From Hyperoplus lanceolatus (Eukaryota > Chordata > Actinopteri > Uranoscopiformes > Ammodytidae), in the NCBI GenBank assembly GCA_026929865.2, contig CM049400.1:20788501-20852500 (forward strand): a stretch of 64,000 nt of DNA, in the 5' to 3' direction. This document shows positions 46,716 through 58,413 of the stretch, piece after piece (the stretch's first letter is position 1; every line of letters starts with the position of its first letter). The notes under the pieces were generated by a model. It was not told the origin of the DNA. It saw only the letters and a program-made list of their open reading frames with translations, and ran no database searches. Both the position numbers and the translations under genes were made by a program.

Positions 46716-47779
46716 CCCGAGCAGCCCCTCCCAGCTGCGGTCAGAACAGGAGCATAGATAGCCTAGTAGGAGATACACACACACCTCTCCGCTCTGTTAC
46801 AATTAGTTTGCTATCTTGCCTGGCTGTTACAGCTACTTTTGTTAGGCCTACCAGCACACTTACAATGATTTTAAGCTAACATACATGGTATGTCTGTGAT
46901 TAAAATGTATGCTCAATATGTACGTATGTAGTTATCATTACTAATGTTTAATCACCTCGGAATCGGACATGGTGTTTGTCTCCTGTCAATGTAACTGAAT
47001 TCACATGAATGCGCGTAGCTGTCGTTCAGAGGGAGGAGCTACAGCAGGTAGAGCGTTGGGAAAACAGCCGTTGGGATCCCAACGGCTACAATTATCAACT
47101 GCAGCTTTAATTTGGTTTATAATGTAATAATTCAATTACACCATTAGAAATTTTTTTTTCATAATGTCATAGGTGAACCACAATGTAATTAGTTTGAACA
47201 TGATGTGCAAAATGTTATTACATTATCCACTCAGCAATTTGTTACAATATGTCGTTATGGGTCATTGATACCTTATGTGCTCTCACCATAACATTGCTTT
47301 ACTTTGCCTAAATTGTGTCTAAACGGTGATGCTCCCTCTCACACACCATCTCTTTCTTTCTAATTCTGACTACTACACAGCTCATTGCTGTCCCCAGCCA
47401 CTAACATCAATGCTGCAGAACACACAACCACGCTTGGAGCTGATCTTCTTACCAACTGCTACCCTGATACTAACATGGTAAATATGATTTAAGGTTATTT
47501 AATGTTTTCCCCTTTCATTAACACTAGTGCAAAGTGCCTCCTATGAAAGAGACATTGAACATGTTTAATTATCATTATCACAAAAGAACATGCTCCCATC
47601 ACAAATCAAAGTAATAATAACCGCAAAAATGTGTTATGCATAGGACAAGAACCCATCACCTGCTAGGAGCTGCCAAAAATGTGGAAGGCCCTTAAAGGGA
47701 CACAAGCTGCCAAGAGGAAACAGTTGCACCCTTGAGCCAGATCCACACCTTCTACAAAAAAAGAAGCCACTCCAGGACA

Positions 47780-48480
47780 TCTACTGAACCCACCTCACCC
47801 ACAGAGCAACCATCATTGTGGGAGACCCCGGCCACCCCTCACACAGCCTCTTCAGCCTCCTGCCATCAAGAAGAAGGTACCAGAGCCTTTGCGCCAACTC
47901 CACCATGGTAAACAGCTTTTTCTACCATGCTGTCAGGAAGCTCAACTCTCTCTCTCTTCCCTCTGCCCCCAGGAACTCTGGACTTTGGACCTATTTATAC
48001 TCTGCATATTGAAATTACCTTTTATTGTACTATTTAAATTTCATATTGCACATATTGTAAATAATGTTCCCCATATTGCCCATTTTAATGTATTTAATTA
48101 ATTTGTACCATTTTCTTCTGTCTTACCTTTTGCACTACGTAGACTTTATTTATTGTATATATTACTTATTTAATCATACCTTTTTATCCTTTTGTACTCA
48201 TTGCCACATTTTAACTTGCACAACATGCACCTCTAGACTCCTGAAGCATTTATATTCATGTGCTGTAAAATAACTGAACTGTAACTACAGCCTCACAGCA
48301 GCTAAGTGATATTACCCTGTGAATATAGTGCAATACAATGTTACCAGTTCACTTATGTGTGGTTGGGTCTTCTTATTTATTTTTTGCTTTAATTTCACAC
48401 TTTTTCCGGTACACTGAGAGGAGTTGCTATAGATTCCGTTATACATATTTACGAAGACAATAAATGGAAACTGAATCAAC
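47780..48480 (+). mobile_element. Non-LTR retrotransposon 3' fragment
   Basis: A frame at 47812-48012 reads VGDPGHPSHSLFSLLPSRRR followed by VNSFFYHAVRKLNS. This is the C-terminal signature of ORF2 in several fish LINE groups (DP-HP---LF-LLPSGRRY). An AT-rich 3' UTR and AATAAA near 48460 follow. No reverse transcriptase motifs remain. The left limit is unclear. Confidence 0.6.
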
Positions 48481-48813
48481 CTCCCGACCCACTAGGGGTT
48501 TACCTCTCTACCTCATTTCTACTCTGTCTCTACACTATCAATAAAGCATAAAAATGCCAACAAAATAACTTAAAAAAAAAAAAAAAAAAAAGAACAGTGT
48601 GAAGAGGGGAAGAAGTCAGAGGTAAATGCCAAATAACAATATTTTTAAAAGTCTATCTTAAAAACAATCCTGCACTTGATCTTGTGTGATTAATACACAC
48701 TGTTGTTTGTTATCATGCACAACAAGTATGTGAAGAAACTAGGTTACGGTGAGAAATCAGATTAAAACAGGAAATTGTAGCCTACAGGAGTCAGTAAAGT
48801 TGGATAAGATAAA

Positions 48814-48814
<1 letters not shown>

Positions 48815-48866
<52 letters not shown>
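48815..48866. repeat. CA microsatellite
   Basis: About 26 CA units. A poly-A run lies at 48572-48590. Confidence 0.96.
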
Positions 48867-48867
<1 letters not shown>

Positions 48868-48900
48868 CTATCTCTTCTACAAACAAACTATTCTCTAAAG

Positions 48901-49931
48901 CACATGTGTCAAACTGGCCCGCGAATCAATTCGGCCGATTTGAATCAATTCTGGGAAAAAAAAAAAAAAAATCATGATTTTTTTTAATTTTTTTAAATGG
49001 AGTCTCTGCCATATCCGCACGACGCATACACTCCCAACTGTTAGGAAACTTACGTGGCTTGCAGCTAGGAATGTCTGCTGAAAGTTCCACAGCTCAGGAT
49101 TTTAAGCCATGAATTGATGAACTTGCATCTAAGAAGAGCTGCTCACTCCAGCCGCTAGGGGGCAGCCAAAATTTAAAAAAGCAGATTTTAGCAACGTGGT
49201 AAATGGCAATCTTGCTTCACCGCTATTAATGTTTCCTCCAGTGCTTTATGGCAAAGTAAAAACCAAAAAAATAATAATAAAATAAATAAAAAATATTTTT
49301 AAGTGCTGAGCAATTAATGTACTAGCCAGCGTGGTGTGTCTGTGGCTCTGCGCGCGCGAAACGAGCAGGAGCATGCTAGTGTAGGCCTACAAGATTTATT
49401 TTCTAATTTTCCATGCTGCTTTATTTTTATGTTTTAAATTGAGAAAAACGTATTCCAAAACAACCAATATTGTATTTAAAAATAAATCAAAACAGTGTAT
49501 TTTGTACTGTCTGCATGTTTGCACAAAATGTGTCCCTGTACATATAGTAAACAAAATTGGACAAAAGTGCCTGTAGTATTTGTGTATTCAAACAAGGAAT
49601 ACACAAATACTACATTATTAGTGCGTATTGGCATCTTTGAGCAAAATACCCCCAAAACTTTTGTTGCGGCGCTCCGCGCCGCACCTCTTATTCCCGTGGC
49701 CAGCAGCAACCTTTACTAATACATTTCCTGGGGGGTACAGAGATCCCTTTTGATCCGTGATAATGTAGGTTACATATGTAGGCTGAATGATAAACATATT
49801 ACTGATAAATAAAACTATAGATTTGGAGTTGACATATGTACGTTATTTTGCCATTATTTTACTGGTCCGGCCCACTTGAGATCAGAGAGGCTGTATGTGG
49901 CCCTCAAACCAAAATGAGTTTGACACCCCTG
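48901..49931. mobile_element. hAT element, non-autonomous (Charlie/SPIN-like ends)
   Basis: Left end CACATGTGTCAAACTGGCCC and inverted right end CAGGGGTGTCAAACTCATTT, flanked by CTCTAAAG on both sides (48893-48900 and 49932-49939). The interior is AT-rich with no transposase. Inside, at 49572-49615, lies a 20-bp palindrome around TATTTGTGTATTC. Confidence 0.92.
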
Positions 49932-50755
49932 CTCTAAAGGGTCTGTGTCTATTCAGCCAATCTGTGTCAAATGTTGCCTCCTCTGCCTTTTCTGGCTCCA
50001 GGAAGTAAAATATAGTATTCTGCTGTGTAGGACATTGATTAAGATCTACTTCCCCCTTGTGGTTACTGTGAATATTTCAGCAGAAAACAACTACTTAGAC
50101 AGCATTTAAGTTGATAAAGTAGACAAAAACAAAGGAGATATGCCTACAATAAAAAGGTGAAATCTTAACTTGATTTTTAAAACCTAATTAAACCTTGACT
50201 CTTTAGCTTTAAAGAACATTTATTTTTATTAAATGGATTTTTAGGAGGCAATATTAAGGTTCTACCTCAAAGTTGCTAAGTTACCATGGAGTGAAATAGC
50301 ACAAGTGCAAGAACTGCATTGGAAATGTTTATTACACTTAGGCCTATATCAGAAAAAAAAACTTAAAAAAACAAATGAGAAGTTGGCCTACTAAATTTAG
50401 AAAAATGGCACCTTTCGGTGTGCTTTTTAGGCCTATATATTGTAGCATGCAATTATCTACTCAGGTCTACTGATGCATTCATGTGTAAGCCACATTGTGC
50501 AATTATTTACCCATCCTATTTATGAAAACCCAACACACAATTGGTTAGGCCTAGACCTAGGCTAAATAAAAACACTAAAGCGGTGCCTAGAAAGGTATCA
50601 GTTGAACTTTGCTTTTGTTGGCATCACCTTAGTTTTAAGTAGGCCTAGCCTACCCTGCCACTGACAGGCACGTGAGCGAGACCACGTCAGGGGGTTAAAC
50701 TTGGCCTATTGCTGTTGTGAGTGATCTGTTTAAGTTGTGGGTGATCTGTAGCCTA

Positions 50756-50776
50756 CCCCCGCCCGCCCCGCCCACT
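50756..50776 (+). promoter_or_regulatory. GC-box cluster ahead of the GTPase gene
   Basis: CCCCCGCCCGCCCCGCCCAC about 75-95 bp upstream of the start codon contains two overlapping Sp1-type CCGCCC boxes. No TATA box is apparent, which suits a GC-box promoter with a transcription start shortly downstream. Inferred from motif and position. Confidence 0.5.
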
Positions 50777-50848
50777 CGTCTGTCTCATAATTAGTGGTGT
50801 GAGCCAGCAGCAGCGGCACAGCGGTTCCACACAGCTGCCCCACAGGAA

Positions 50849-50897
50849 ATGGACGCCAACATTGTTGTTATGGGAACGGAAAGCGTGGGCAAATCAG
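50849..50897 (+). CDS. rergl: RERGL-like gene, exon 1
   Basis: Start codon plus 15 codons through the P-loop lysine and serine, ending in phase 1 before GTAGGC. Confidence 0.9.
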
Positions 50898-53133
50898 GTA
50901 GGCCTACCAATAAATAAATAAATACACATGTTTTATGAGGATAACGAGTAGGCTAGCCCAATAAGGAACATGTGTTTATGTGGCCGGTGTCCTAAATTGT
51001 TGTGTCTTTTTCAGCTCTGACTGTGCGCCTCCTGACTCGGAGATTCATCGGAGAATACGGAGATATTGGTAAGTTTTTTTTTTTTTTTTTTAATTAGGCT
51101 AGCTTTTATTAAATAGCCTACCGATGCAGTGCAGCCCTACCGTCATATCACTTTCCATTAACGTCACCTTTTTGTCCTCCAGAGTCCATCTACAGTCACA
51201 GTTCGGTGGTGGACGGAAGGGAAATCAGTTTCAATGTGTGGGATTCGCCTTATTCTGAGGTAAGGGACACATCGGCCTACCTATTTGACTCCTGCAATCA
51301 GTGATTTACTGTCATGAAAAATGCTGGTGTAATGTAATCGCTGGCAGTAGGAGAAATAGCCTGCACATTTAATGAGTTAAAAGTAGGAAGACCACAATGT
51401 AGCTAAACGTAAAGGTTCATCATTCAAGGTTTTACTTCTGTGACTTAAGTCAGTGATTCTTGAGAAGTAGGACAAAACAGGGTGCAATGTTGAACAAATA
51501 CAAACCCTATGTTTAGGCAAATTGAATTACAGGTAGGCCTATGTATCCAACATATAGGCTACTGAGCTAAGCTTTGACACAACCTCCCAGCTTTTGTCCT
51601 TTTATCAAAATGGGCTTTTTAGCGTGCCATTCCTTATTTTGTGTCAACACCGTCAGAAACCAACAACGCAAATTAATTTTCCCTCAATTTATGCTAGACC
51701 CATGAGATGTATAGTGATCACAAATATTCACCAAGACTGACAAAGGCCACAAAAATATTTTCAAAATGTATATGAATATATATATTTTTTTTTACATCTG
51801 ATGGTGTTGACATATTTAACGTTTCTTAAACAGAAAAAAAATAGTTTTTCTAGTAGCCATTTGGTTTTTCTGTTGATAATAGGTGCTAGTATGAACTACT
51901 TCAGGAAAATAAAATTATCAAAAAATGTCAAATAACTTCTTCAGAAATTGTAAGTCGGTGTTGACACATCATGGTTGTGACGCAGGACTTTCAAGATTTG
52001 GAATGTAAAATATTCTAAAACTACAACACTTGAACCTGTCTGACTCTATTGTACTCTGCAAAGGTAGAATGTGACAAGAGGTCCTTCATAGTGACAGTTG
52101 CCCCTTATTTTGGCTGATTTTATTACATTTTAATGGATTATCTTACGGTGGTGAAAAAAAATGTCCCACCACTTTGAAACCTTTTAAAACATGAACATGT
52201 TGAAGAAAAACAGTTTCTATTGATATGAGGGATTATTAAGTGTTGCTTTCGATAGAAAAAAAAACACTTTTTAATCATTAAAGTACATTTTTAATATGTT
52301 TTATTGCATATGAAAGATTGAAACCCTCTCTGTGGACACACTGTTCTGGACGTCGTGAGAAGATAACAAGTGTCATATATTTGACATAATAATGATCCAA
52401 TTCAATTTAAGGGGGTAATTGTGCTCCAGACATTCTATTCTCAATCCCTAATAACATCTACAAATTTAAATATTTCTATTTTTAAAGATAACAGCAGTTA
52501 TATATGGAAGACGGCCTTTTGTCCCGGTTCTCAAGAATCACTAAAGTATCAGATTTAGGCTAAAAGTGCCTTTCACCCTGTTTTATTATGCTATATTATA
52601 ATATAGTTACATCATAACTCATATCTTGATATGTAAGCACCATTTAAGTAATGCAGTAAAAGTTCAATCCATAATCATTTGATGAACATAAACATCTGAT
52701 TTGACAGGATTTGTCTGTGGGGACGCCACTCTTTGAGAAGAAGGTTCAGTGGGCGGACGGCTACGTTCTTGTCTACAGCATTTGTGACAGGGCCAGTTTC
52801 AACAGCGTCTGCCGGTTGGTTCAGACCATCAAGTCCACCAAAGACTATCTGAGTGCAGACAAAGCGCCCATAGTGATTGTGGGCAACAAGAGGGACCTGG
52901 ACCACAGGCGGACAGTGCTGAGCGAGGAGGGCCGGCTGCTGGCCCTCAAAACAGACTGCCACTTTTACGAGGTGTCAGCGGCCGAGAACTACCACAGCGT
53001 GCTCAAGGTGTTTCATGGGCTGGTGGACGGGATAAAGGATGCCAAGTTGACCATTAAGAGGCCTTTGGGTCTGAAGGGCATCGTGAAAAGCATGTCGGCG
53101 GTGTTCGCCAGGAGACGGACCGATTCCCTCTAG
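50849..53133 (+). CDS. rergl: RERGL-like small GTPase, complete, four exons
   Basis: Ras-family protein of the RERG/RASL branch, cytosolic. Exons 50849-50897, 51015-51068, 51183-51259 and 52708-53133 join in frame with GT-AG introns to give 201 residues. The P-loop GTESVGKS is at 9-16, the G4 motif GNKRDL at 119-124 and the G5-like SAAE at 150-153, so guanine-base and phosphate contacts look kept. The switch I threonine is missing (YGDIESIY) and switch II reads DSPYSE in place of DTAGQE, so hydrolysis is probably poor or absent. The C-terminus is basic (RRRTDSL) with no CAAX box, as in RERG and RERGL, so there is no prenyl anchor. RERGL fits best (FIGEY, ESIY, WADG, GNKRDL-H, EEG--LAL). RASL11/RASL12 are less likely because they keep a switch II DTPG. 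The start has G at -3 and G at +4. Confidence 0.85.
51015..51068 (+). CDS. rergl: RERGL-like gene, exon 2
   Basis: 54 bp between a TTTTTCAG acceptor and a GTAAG donor. Encodes LTVRLLTRRFIGEYGDI, the helix after the P-loop and the start of switch I. Confidence 0.9.
51183..51259 (+). CDS. rergl: RERGL-like gene, exon 3
   Basis: 77 bp between a TCCTCCAG acceptor and a GTAAGG donor. Encodes residues 35-60, including the altered switch II start DSPYSE. Confidence 0.9.
52708..53133 (+). CDS. rergl: RERGL-like gene, exon 4
   Basis: Follows TTGACAG and runs 141 codons to TAG. Carries VQWADGYVLVYS, GNKRDL and the SAAE motif, then a basic tail. Confidence 0.95.
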   Translation, partial: DLSVGTPLFEKKVQWADGYVLVYSICDRASFNSVCRLVQTIKSTKDYLSADKAPIVIVGNKRDLDHRRTVLSEEGRLLALKTDCHFYEVSAAENYHSVLKVFHGLVDGIKDAKLTIKRPLGLKGIVKSMSAVFARRRTDSL

Positions 53134-53810
53134 TCGGAGCATGAAAGAAGAGGAAAGAGTCACAGCTAATGCCTATTTGGCTGGATAGTAAAGTTTTACC
53201 AGATGTGTCACATGTTACTGTGACAAAAGGTACCAGGGAAATGCCCTGATGTAGAGGCACTACAGAAATGGGAGCTTTGCTACAAGTGTGCAAAAGACTT
53301 CAGAGAAAAACAATAGCAACTAAGCTGAAGAAAACATGGAGACTTAACATATGTCGCATATGTTTTCTGGCTACACAAGACTGATGAAATGAAACTACAC
53401 AGACTCATTAATGATCCACATATCTGACACATAGTATATTATTGTTTGCAGCACAGTGTGCAATATGTGTAAGCTGTACCAGCTATGGCCTCGTACGGGA
53501 AGAACCCATGATGATGACCAAAGATAATGTCCTGAAAATAAGGTAAACGTTTGTATTGCTTAAAAAGTGCAACTTACGTTTTTGTGTATTCAAGTCTTAT
53601 CTCTTTAAAAAAAATAAAAAATTATAAGCTCTCTCGTGCCTTATTGATTGTGGGTTTTGGTGTGAAATGTATTGCTTATGGCATAACATGTGCACAGATG
53701 TTTATTTTTTAATTTGCATTCACGATTGTAAAATCTTGAAAGAGTGGCATCCTAATTCCTGCTTCCCTGATGGACACAGTGAATAAATGGTCCAGCCAGA
53801 GAGCTCTCAT
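53134..53810 (+). other. rergl: Presumed 3' UTR of the GTPase gene with polyadenylation signal
   Basis: AATAAA at 53782-53787 is the best poly-A signal; AAATAAAAAA near 53608 is an alternative. The extent is inferred. Confidence 0.55.
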
Positions 53811-56800
53811 GGACCTGCCTCCTTCTTGTCTGTCTGTCTGTCTCTAAACTCTCTAAACGGACAAGCAACTGCCATACTCATATTTAATACAGCTTTAGTA
53901 AAATCAGACACTGTATAGAATAATCAACTGCCAGCTTTTATCACATTAAAAATACTAATCTGACATCAATAATACATTTCCTAAAGCCCCTTTCAGATGC
54001 AAACTATTTTTAACTGCCTATATGGCAGTATGAATAAGATTAAATGTACTTGTTGTATACAACCCTTTTCAAATAGTATCAATCCATTAATTAATTTAAT
54101 GAATGGCATTGTTCACACTAATGATTTTGGCTTCTCTCCATCCAAGTCCTTCCCAGATCTTAAATCATATTGGCTACACTTCAGACGGTCCTCTTTGTAT
54201 ATCGAGGGTCTGTGAATTTCATTTTAAAACCATTTCCCCTGGACAGAAAAATCATAATAATAAAAGAGTCTTATTTGCTTCTGTTGAGCTCCAGTTAACT
54301 TGGCCTGACCCCCTATTAAGCGGGGTAGATTTTCTTTATTTATTTTCCTTAGTGTGTACATTTTTTTTGCCAAGATGACACACACTTACAGGTAATGAAC
54401 AAGATGGCTACATAAAAAACAGGGATTGGCTGTGTTTCTTCTTTTCGTGCCACTGAATAAGAAAAAATGCATTTGAAGGAATAAAAATGCCATAACAATA
54501 TTGCCTTAGCATCTTGATTCACATGCTTTAGATGAAGTACACCTTTTTGACACTTTGCAACCATTAACACGCTGTCTACATGACAAACTTTCATGAACCT
54601 GTAATGCTTTTGTGTTGTCAAAGGGCAATTGAGAAGCACTTTACCGGATTAAATAGATTTACATGTGGTATAAAGCGCTGGCCAAGTGTCATGAAAATGC
54701 ATTGTGGGCACAATATTCTTGGCATGTGCGGATGTTGCTCACCCCTAATGGTACAAAATGCAGCACGTTCACTGTCCTCCGGTCTTTTAAGTGCCAATTC
54801 TGCTGCTGGCTTTTTAAGCTTTCACATCTCATCTATCAATTACTTCTTGCATCACAATTGACAAACTTCTGCCTATAGATCAGCCTGAATATCACATGGC
54901 AAGAATTTGTCAAGGTGCCAGTTTTGGAGAGATATATGTCCAAAATCACCTGAAAAAAAATATACATTGGGGTTATGGTTTTTTTTTATGTGCAGGGGAT
55001 CAACACATTTGGAACTAAAACTGTAATCTTATAAAATCAAAAAAATAAATCAGTTGTCTTCTATTAATTCTATCATAAATTGTAGCCTACTTGTACTAAG
55101 CAAGACTGTGGTCATTAGAAATGTTTCAACCGGCGTTGTAAAAGAAACAGGGGGCTGATTTTACTTCTGCATCTTCCTGTAAATTGACTCCCAGAAGAGT
55201 GGCATCCCCCACGGTGATGGTCAGTGAATCAGGTTTTGTAACACACACTCAAAGTTGCATATCGTGAAACTCATTTAGTAGAACAGTAACTAAACCACTA
55301 GACCCTGACTGAATATTTTTGGTCAAAGTCACTTCGTGAAGGGAGGTGTGTAAACAAGGAAGTACAGTAAAAAGTATAAAGAGCGCTCTGTAAAGTTTCT
55401 AGGATAACAGTTAAGGTCAGAAGAAGTCTCAATTTCTTAATGAGTTTTAACATGTGTGCATTTTTTCCACCTTGTCTTAGCCAAGCATCTACAATGACAT
55501 GATCAAAAGGCAGCTGACGATTTGTTGCTGACATTTATGTACAAGCTCTGCTTGCAGGTAATCAGTGTGATTCTGTTGCTGTGGCTTCAAAGAAACAAAA
55601 CCTTCATGAAAGTTAACCAATTTTCAGATGCCTTTGTTCTTACACAGAAAAACCAGCATAAAATGATTTTTGAATGATCTGATTGATCATCCAACTTTGA
55701 CTCTCATTTACATTATGTTACATTTACCAAAATATACATTATTTGGAAGACAATACATTTAAATCTATACACATCAATCAATATCTGATTGCTTCAGGTT
55801 ACCTGTTAGACCTCCACTGAGTGCTGTGTGCTGTTTTCTGCCAGGAAAAGGCAGTATGTTTTCAAAGGACATAATTGATCAATGCAGCAAAACAACATGA
55901 TTTACCTCATCCTATTAAATACAAGCCGGCAAAACTATTTATTATTAATTTTTTATATTAGACAAATTGATTGGACTTTTTTTTAGCTACTGGCCTTATT
56001 ATGAAGACTGACAAAGTTAATTCATGTGATGTGGTTTATTAAAACCGATTATTTTCAAAATGAAAGAGTACACAATGATGGTGTATGGGGGAGTATTTGT
56101 AGTGACCTGTTGCTTCCACAGCAAACTAGGGGTTTGATCAGAAAGTTGAAGACACCCTCAGGTCTTTACAATAAGTACATCCCAAAGTGTTGAATTAGTC
56201 ATTTATATGGTAAACTACAGTAACAGTTCTGTCTCAATTTAGCACAAATATGTTGTTACTTTGCTTTGGCTGTGTTGAACATTGCTGTCCTATGGCAGCT
56301 TAGTCATGTGTGCAATTTGGTCACTTAAAACCGCCAGAGCCTTATCTCACCTGTTCCAGCCGAGGCAGGCTCACATCTAGAGTCTTACATTATGGCATTA
56401 CAGGCTTTTGTCAACATGACAATGACTTTGCTTTTCCTAATGCAGGATTTACATAGGGGGTCTGGAATGTGTGGACTGTAAAATAAACTAAGGTTATCAA
56501 TGAGCCCTTTTCGCCGAACAGATTTATAAAAAAATATGTTAACTGTTCAAAAATGCCAACTATGCCCTGATTGCCAAGCTCCCCTGCAAAGACTCAAGGA
56601 CCCCCCGCAGTGCTCTGTAGCTCAAAAGCTTTCCAAAACCTGTCCTGGTGAGTGCACACAGAAACTACAAGTCAACCCCCTGGGCAGTAAAATTGCGAAA
56701 GTTCAAAGTTCAGTAGCACTTTAGCAGTTTTTCATGTAAGAAGTGAATGGCTCAACTTACTAGCAGTCTACAAACAGCATACAGATGTTTTAAACATGTT

Positions 56801-57194
56801 GCAGCACAAATACTTTTAGCATTCTCAAGACAAATCTTATGTTTGAATCTGACACCAAAGGTAGAAATGGGGGGTAGGGGGTTTATTTTGACAAATCGGC
56901 AAGTGCTCTAATTGTTTTATACCCATTTTATATCTAAATGTTAATAGATGGTTACCTCTGCCAACTGCTTTTAGTTAACATACAGTTCATAGGGCAGCAC
57001 TTAACATGATTAGCTCATATAAAAGTTTCTTAACACAGTAATTGATAAGGATTATAATTCACACCATTTCTTCCAAGGATAATTGCATGCTAAAATAAAC
57101 AATTTTTTAATTTTAGGTTCAACATCTTCATTCTGTCACACTTCAGCCATAATTTTTGTTTTTCATATGTCTATTTCCTGATTCTTAACACTCA
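53811..57194. other. Intergenic stretch
   Basis: A short CTGT microsatellite near 53828 and otherwise AT-rich unique-looking sequence. No gene is supported by any frame here. Confidence 0.6.
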
Positions 57195-57585
57195 TGTCAT
57201 TTCAGATCCTGCCACTCCCTCCTGCTCTGCTCTAAATTACATTCACCTGGTCTCCCCATACTCACCTGCTCCCCATCAGCTAATCAGCCCCTCAGTATTT
57301 ATTCCACCCCATTCCCCTCAGTCATTGGCAGATTGTCAGATGTCCTAGTGTCTATCCTAGCTCTTCAGCATTCTATATAATTTTGATCCTTCCTGCCTGT
57401 TCCCATTTTGACCTGTATTTTTGGACCTTGGACTTTCCCCTTTGCCTGCCCCCCTGGACTTGTTTGCCTCACCGTTTACCTGGTTTGTCATCTTTTTCTC
57501 ATTAAAAGCCTTTTTGTGAACCTGAACTGTTTCTATGTGTCTTGCTACTGGGTTCTTGTCTGTCGTCTTTCCCGGAAACCTGACA
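57195..57585 (+). mobile_element. Possible solo LTR
   Basis: Begins TGTCATTTCAG and ends CCTGACA, giving short TGTCA/TGACA inverted ends. It contains a TATA-like TCTATATAAT (about 57372), an ATTAAA poly-A signal (57501) and a pyrimidine-rich body like those of fish Gypsy-type LTRs. No 5-bp target duplication matches exactly, and there is no adjacent coding region. Confidence 0.4.
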
Positions 57586-58413
57586 CATTCATCATAAATG
57601 ACATGATCCAGCCGCTGCAGATCAGCGGATAAATATTCTCGTTTGAGCTTTTAATAACCTGAAACTCCACTGAGAGCAGGGTGGTCATGTCTGGAGGGCA
57701 GAACCGATAATGACTGGCCTTGATTGCATATTAAAAGGGTGATTGAGTTGGGGAATGTCTCCTTTCACATGGGTTCATGTGGAGGGGAAGTGAGACAGAG
57801 CTTTGCACGTGAGCCGGTGAATTAAATCAGTGTTGGGGATGAGTGACTCATCGCACTGTAATGGGTGTTGGGAGGATGACTGGGTGGCCCTCTGCAGCGT
57901 ACACTGCCAGCAGTAACTGGCCACATAAAACTGGATAGACATATTGATTATTTAAGTCTGCAGTCTGAAATAATAATAGCACAGTAACTGCTACCCAACC
58001 CCACTCCTTCACAGTATCATTTATCCAAAGAACAGAAGTCAGTTAAAATCCACAAAAGCTCTTGAATCACTGGGAGCCCAACTATTTTTCTGGTGAAATC
58101 TCTATATATCATATTAAAATATTGCTAATTTAATTTGAAATCTAAAGAAATTGATAGACGCTGATGTTGTGTAACAGCCCCTTTATCTGACATTCACCCT
58201 CTGAATAATGCTACGAAAAGGGGAGTCGCAGGGAATGTGCACTGAATGTGAGGAATGCTATTGATTGTATTTCTGAATAATTTCTATTAAAGACCTGGGT
58301 CACATAGCAAGACATTCAGTGGTGTGTCCAAGAGTTTGTAAACGAGAGCCAGTAGGGCGAACAGTAAGGCAGATGTGCAGTTGTGTCTATTTGTAATGAG
58401 TGAAAGGACAATA

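Larger units (their letters stand above)
45697..47106. mobile_element. TTAA-target element (copy 2)
   Basis: Same family as 31559-36200: AGCTGCAGTTGAGAG at the left, its inverted copy at the right, TTAA at 47107-47110 and a mutated TTAT at 45693-45696. At 1.41 kb it lacks the Tc1 and foldback insertions of copy 1, so it shows the state before them. It has its own snapback rearrangement at 46259-46715. Near the right end both copies contain the small palindrome AGCCGTTGGGATCCCAACGG. Confidence 0.85.

Noticed and set aside
52675-53293. Minus-strand frames across GTPase exon 4
   Set aside because: They are shadows of the well-supported plus-strand exon.
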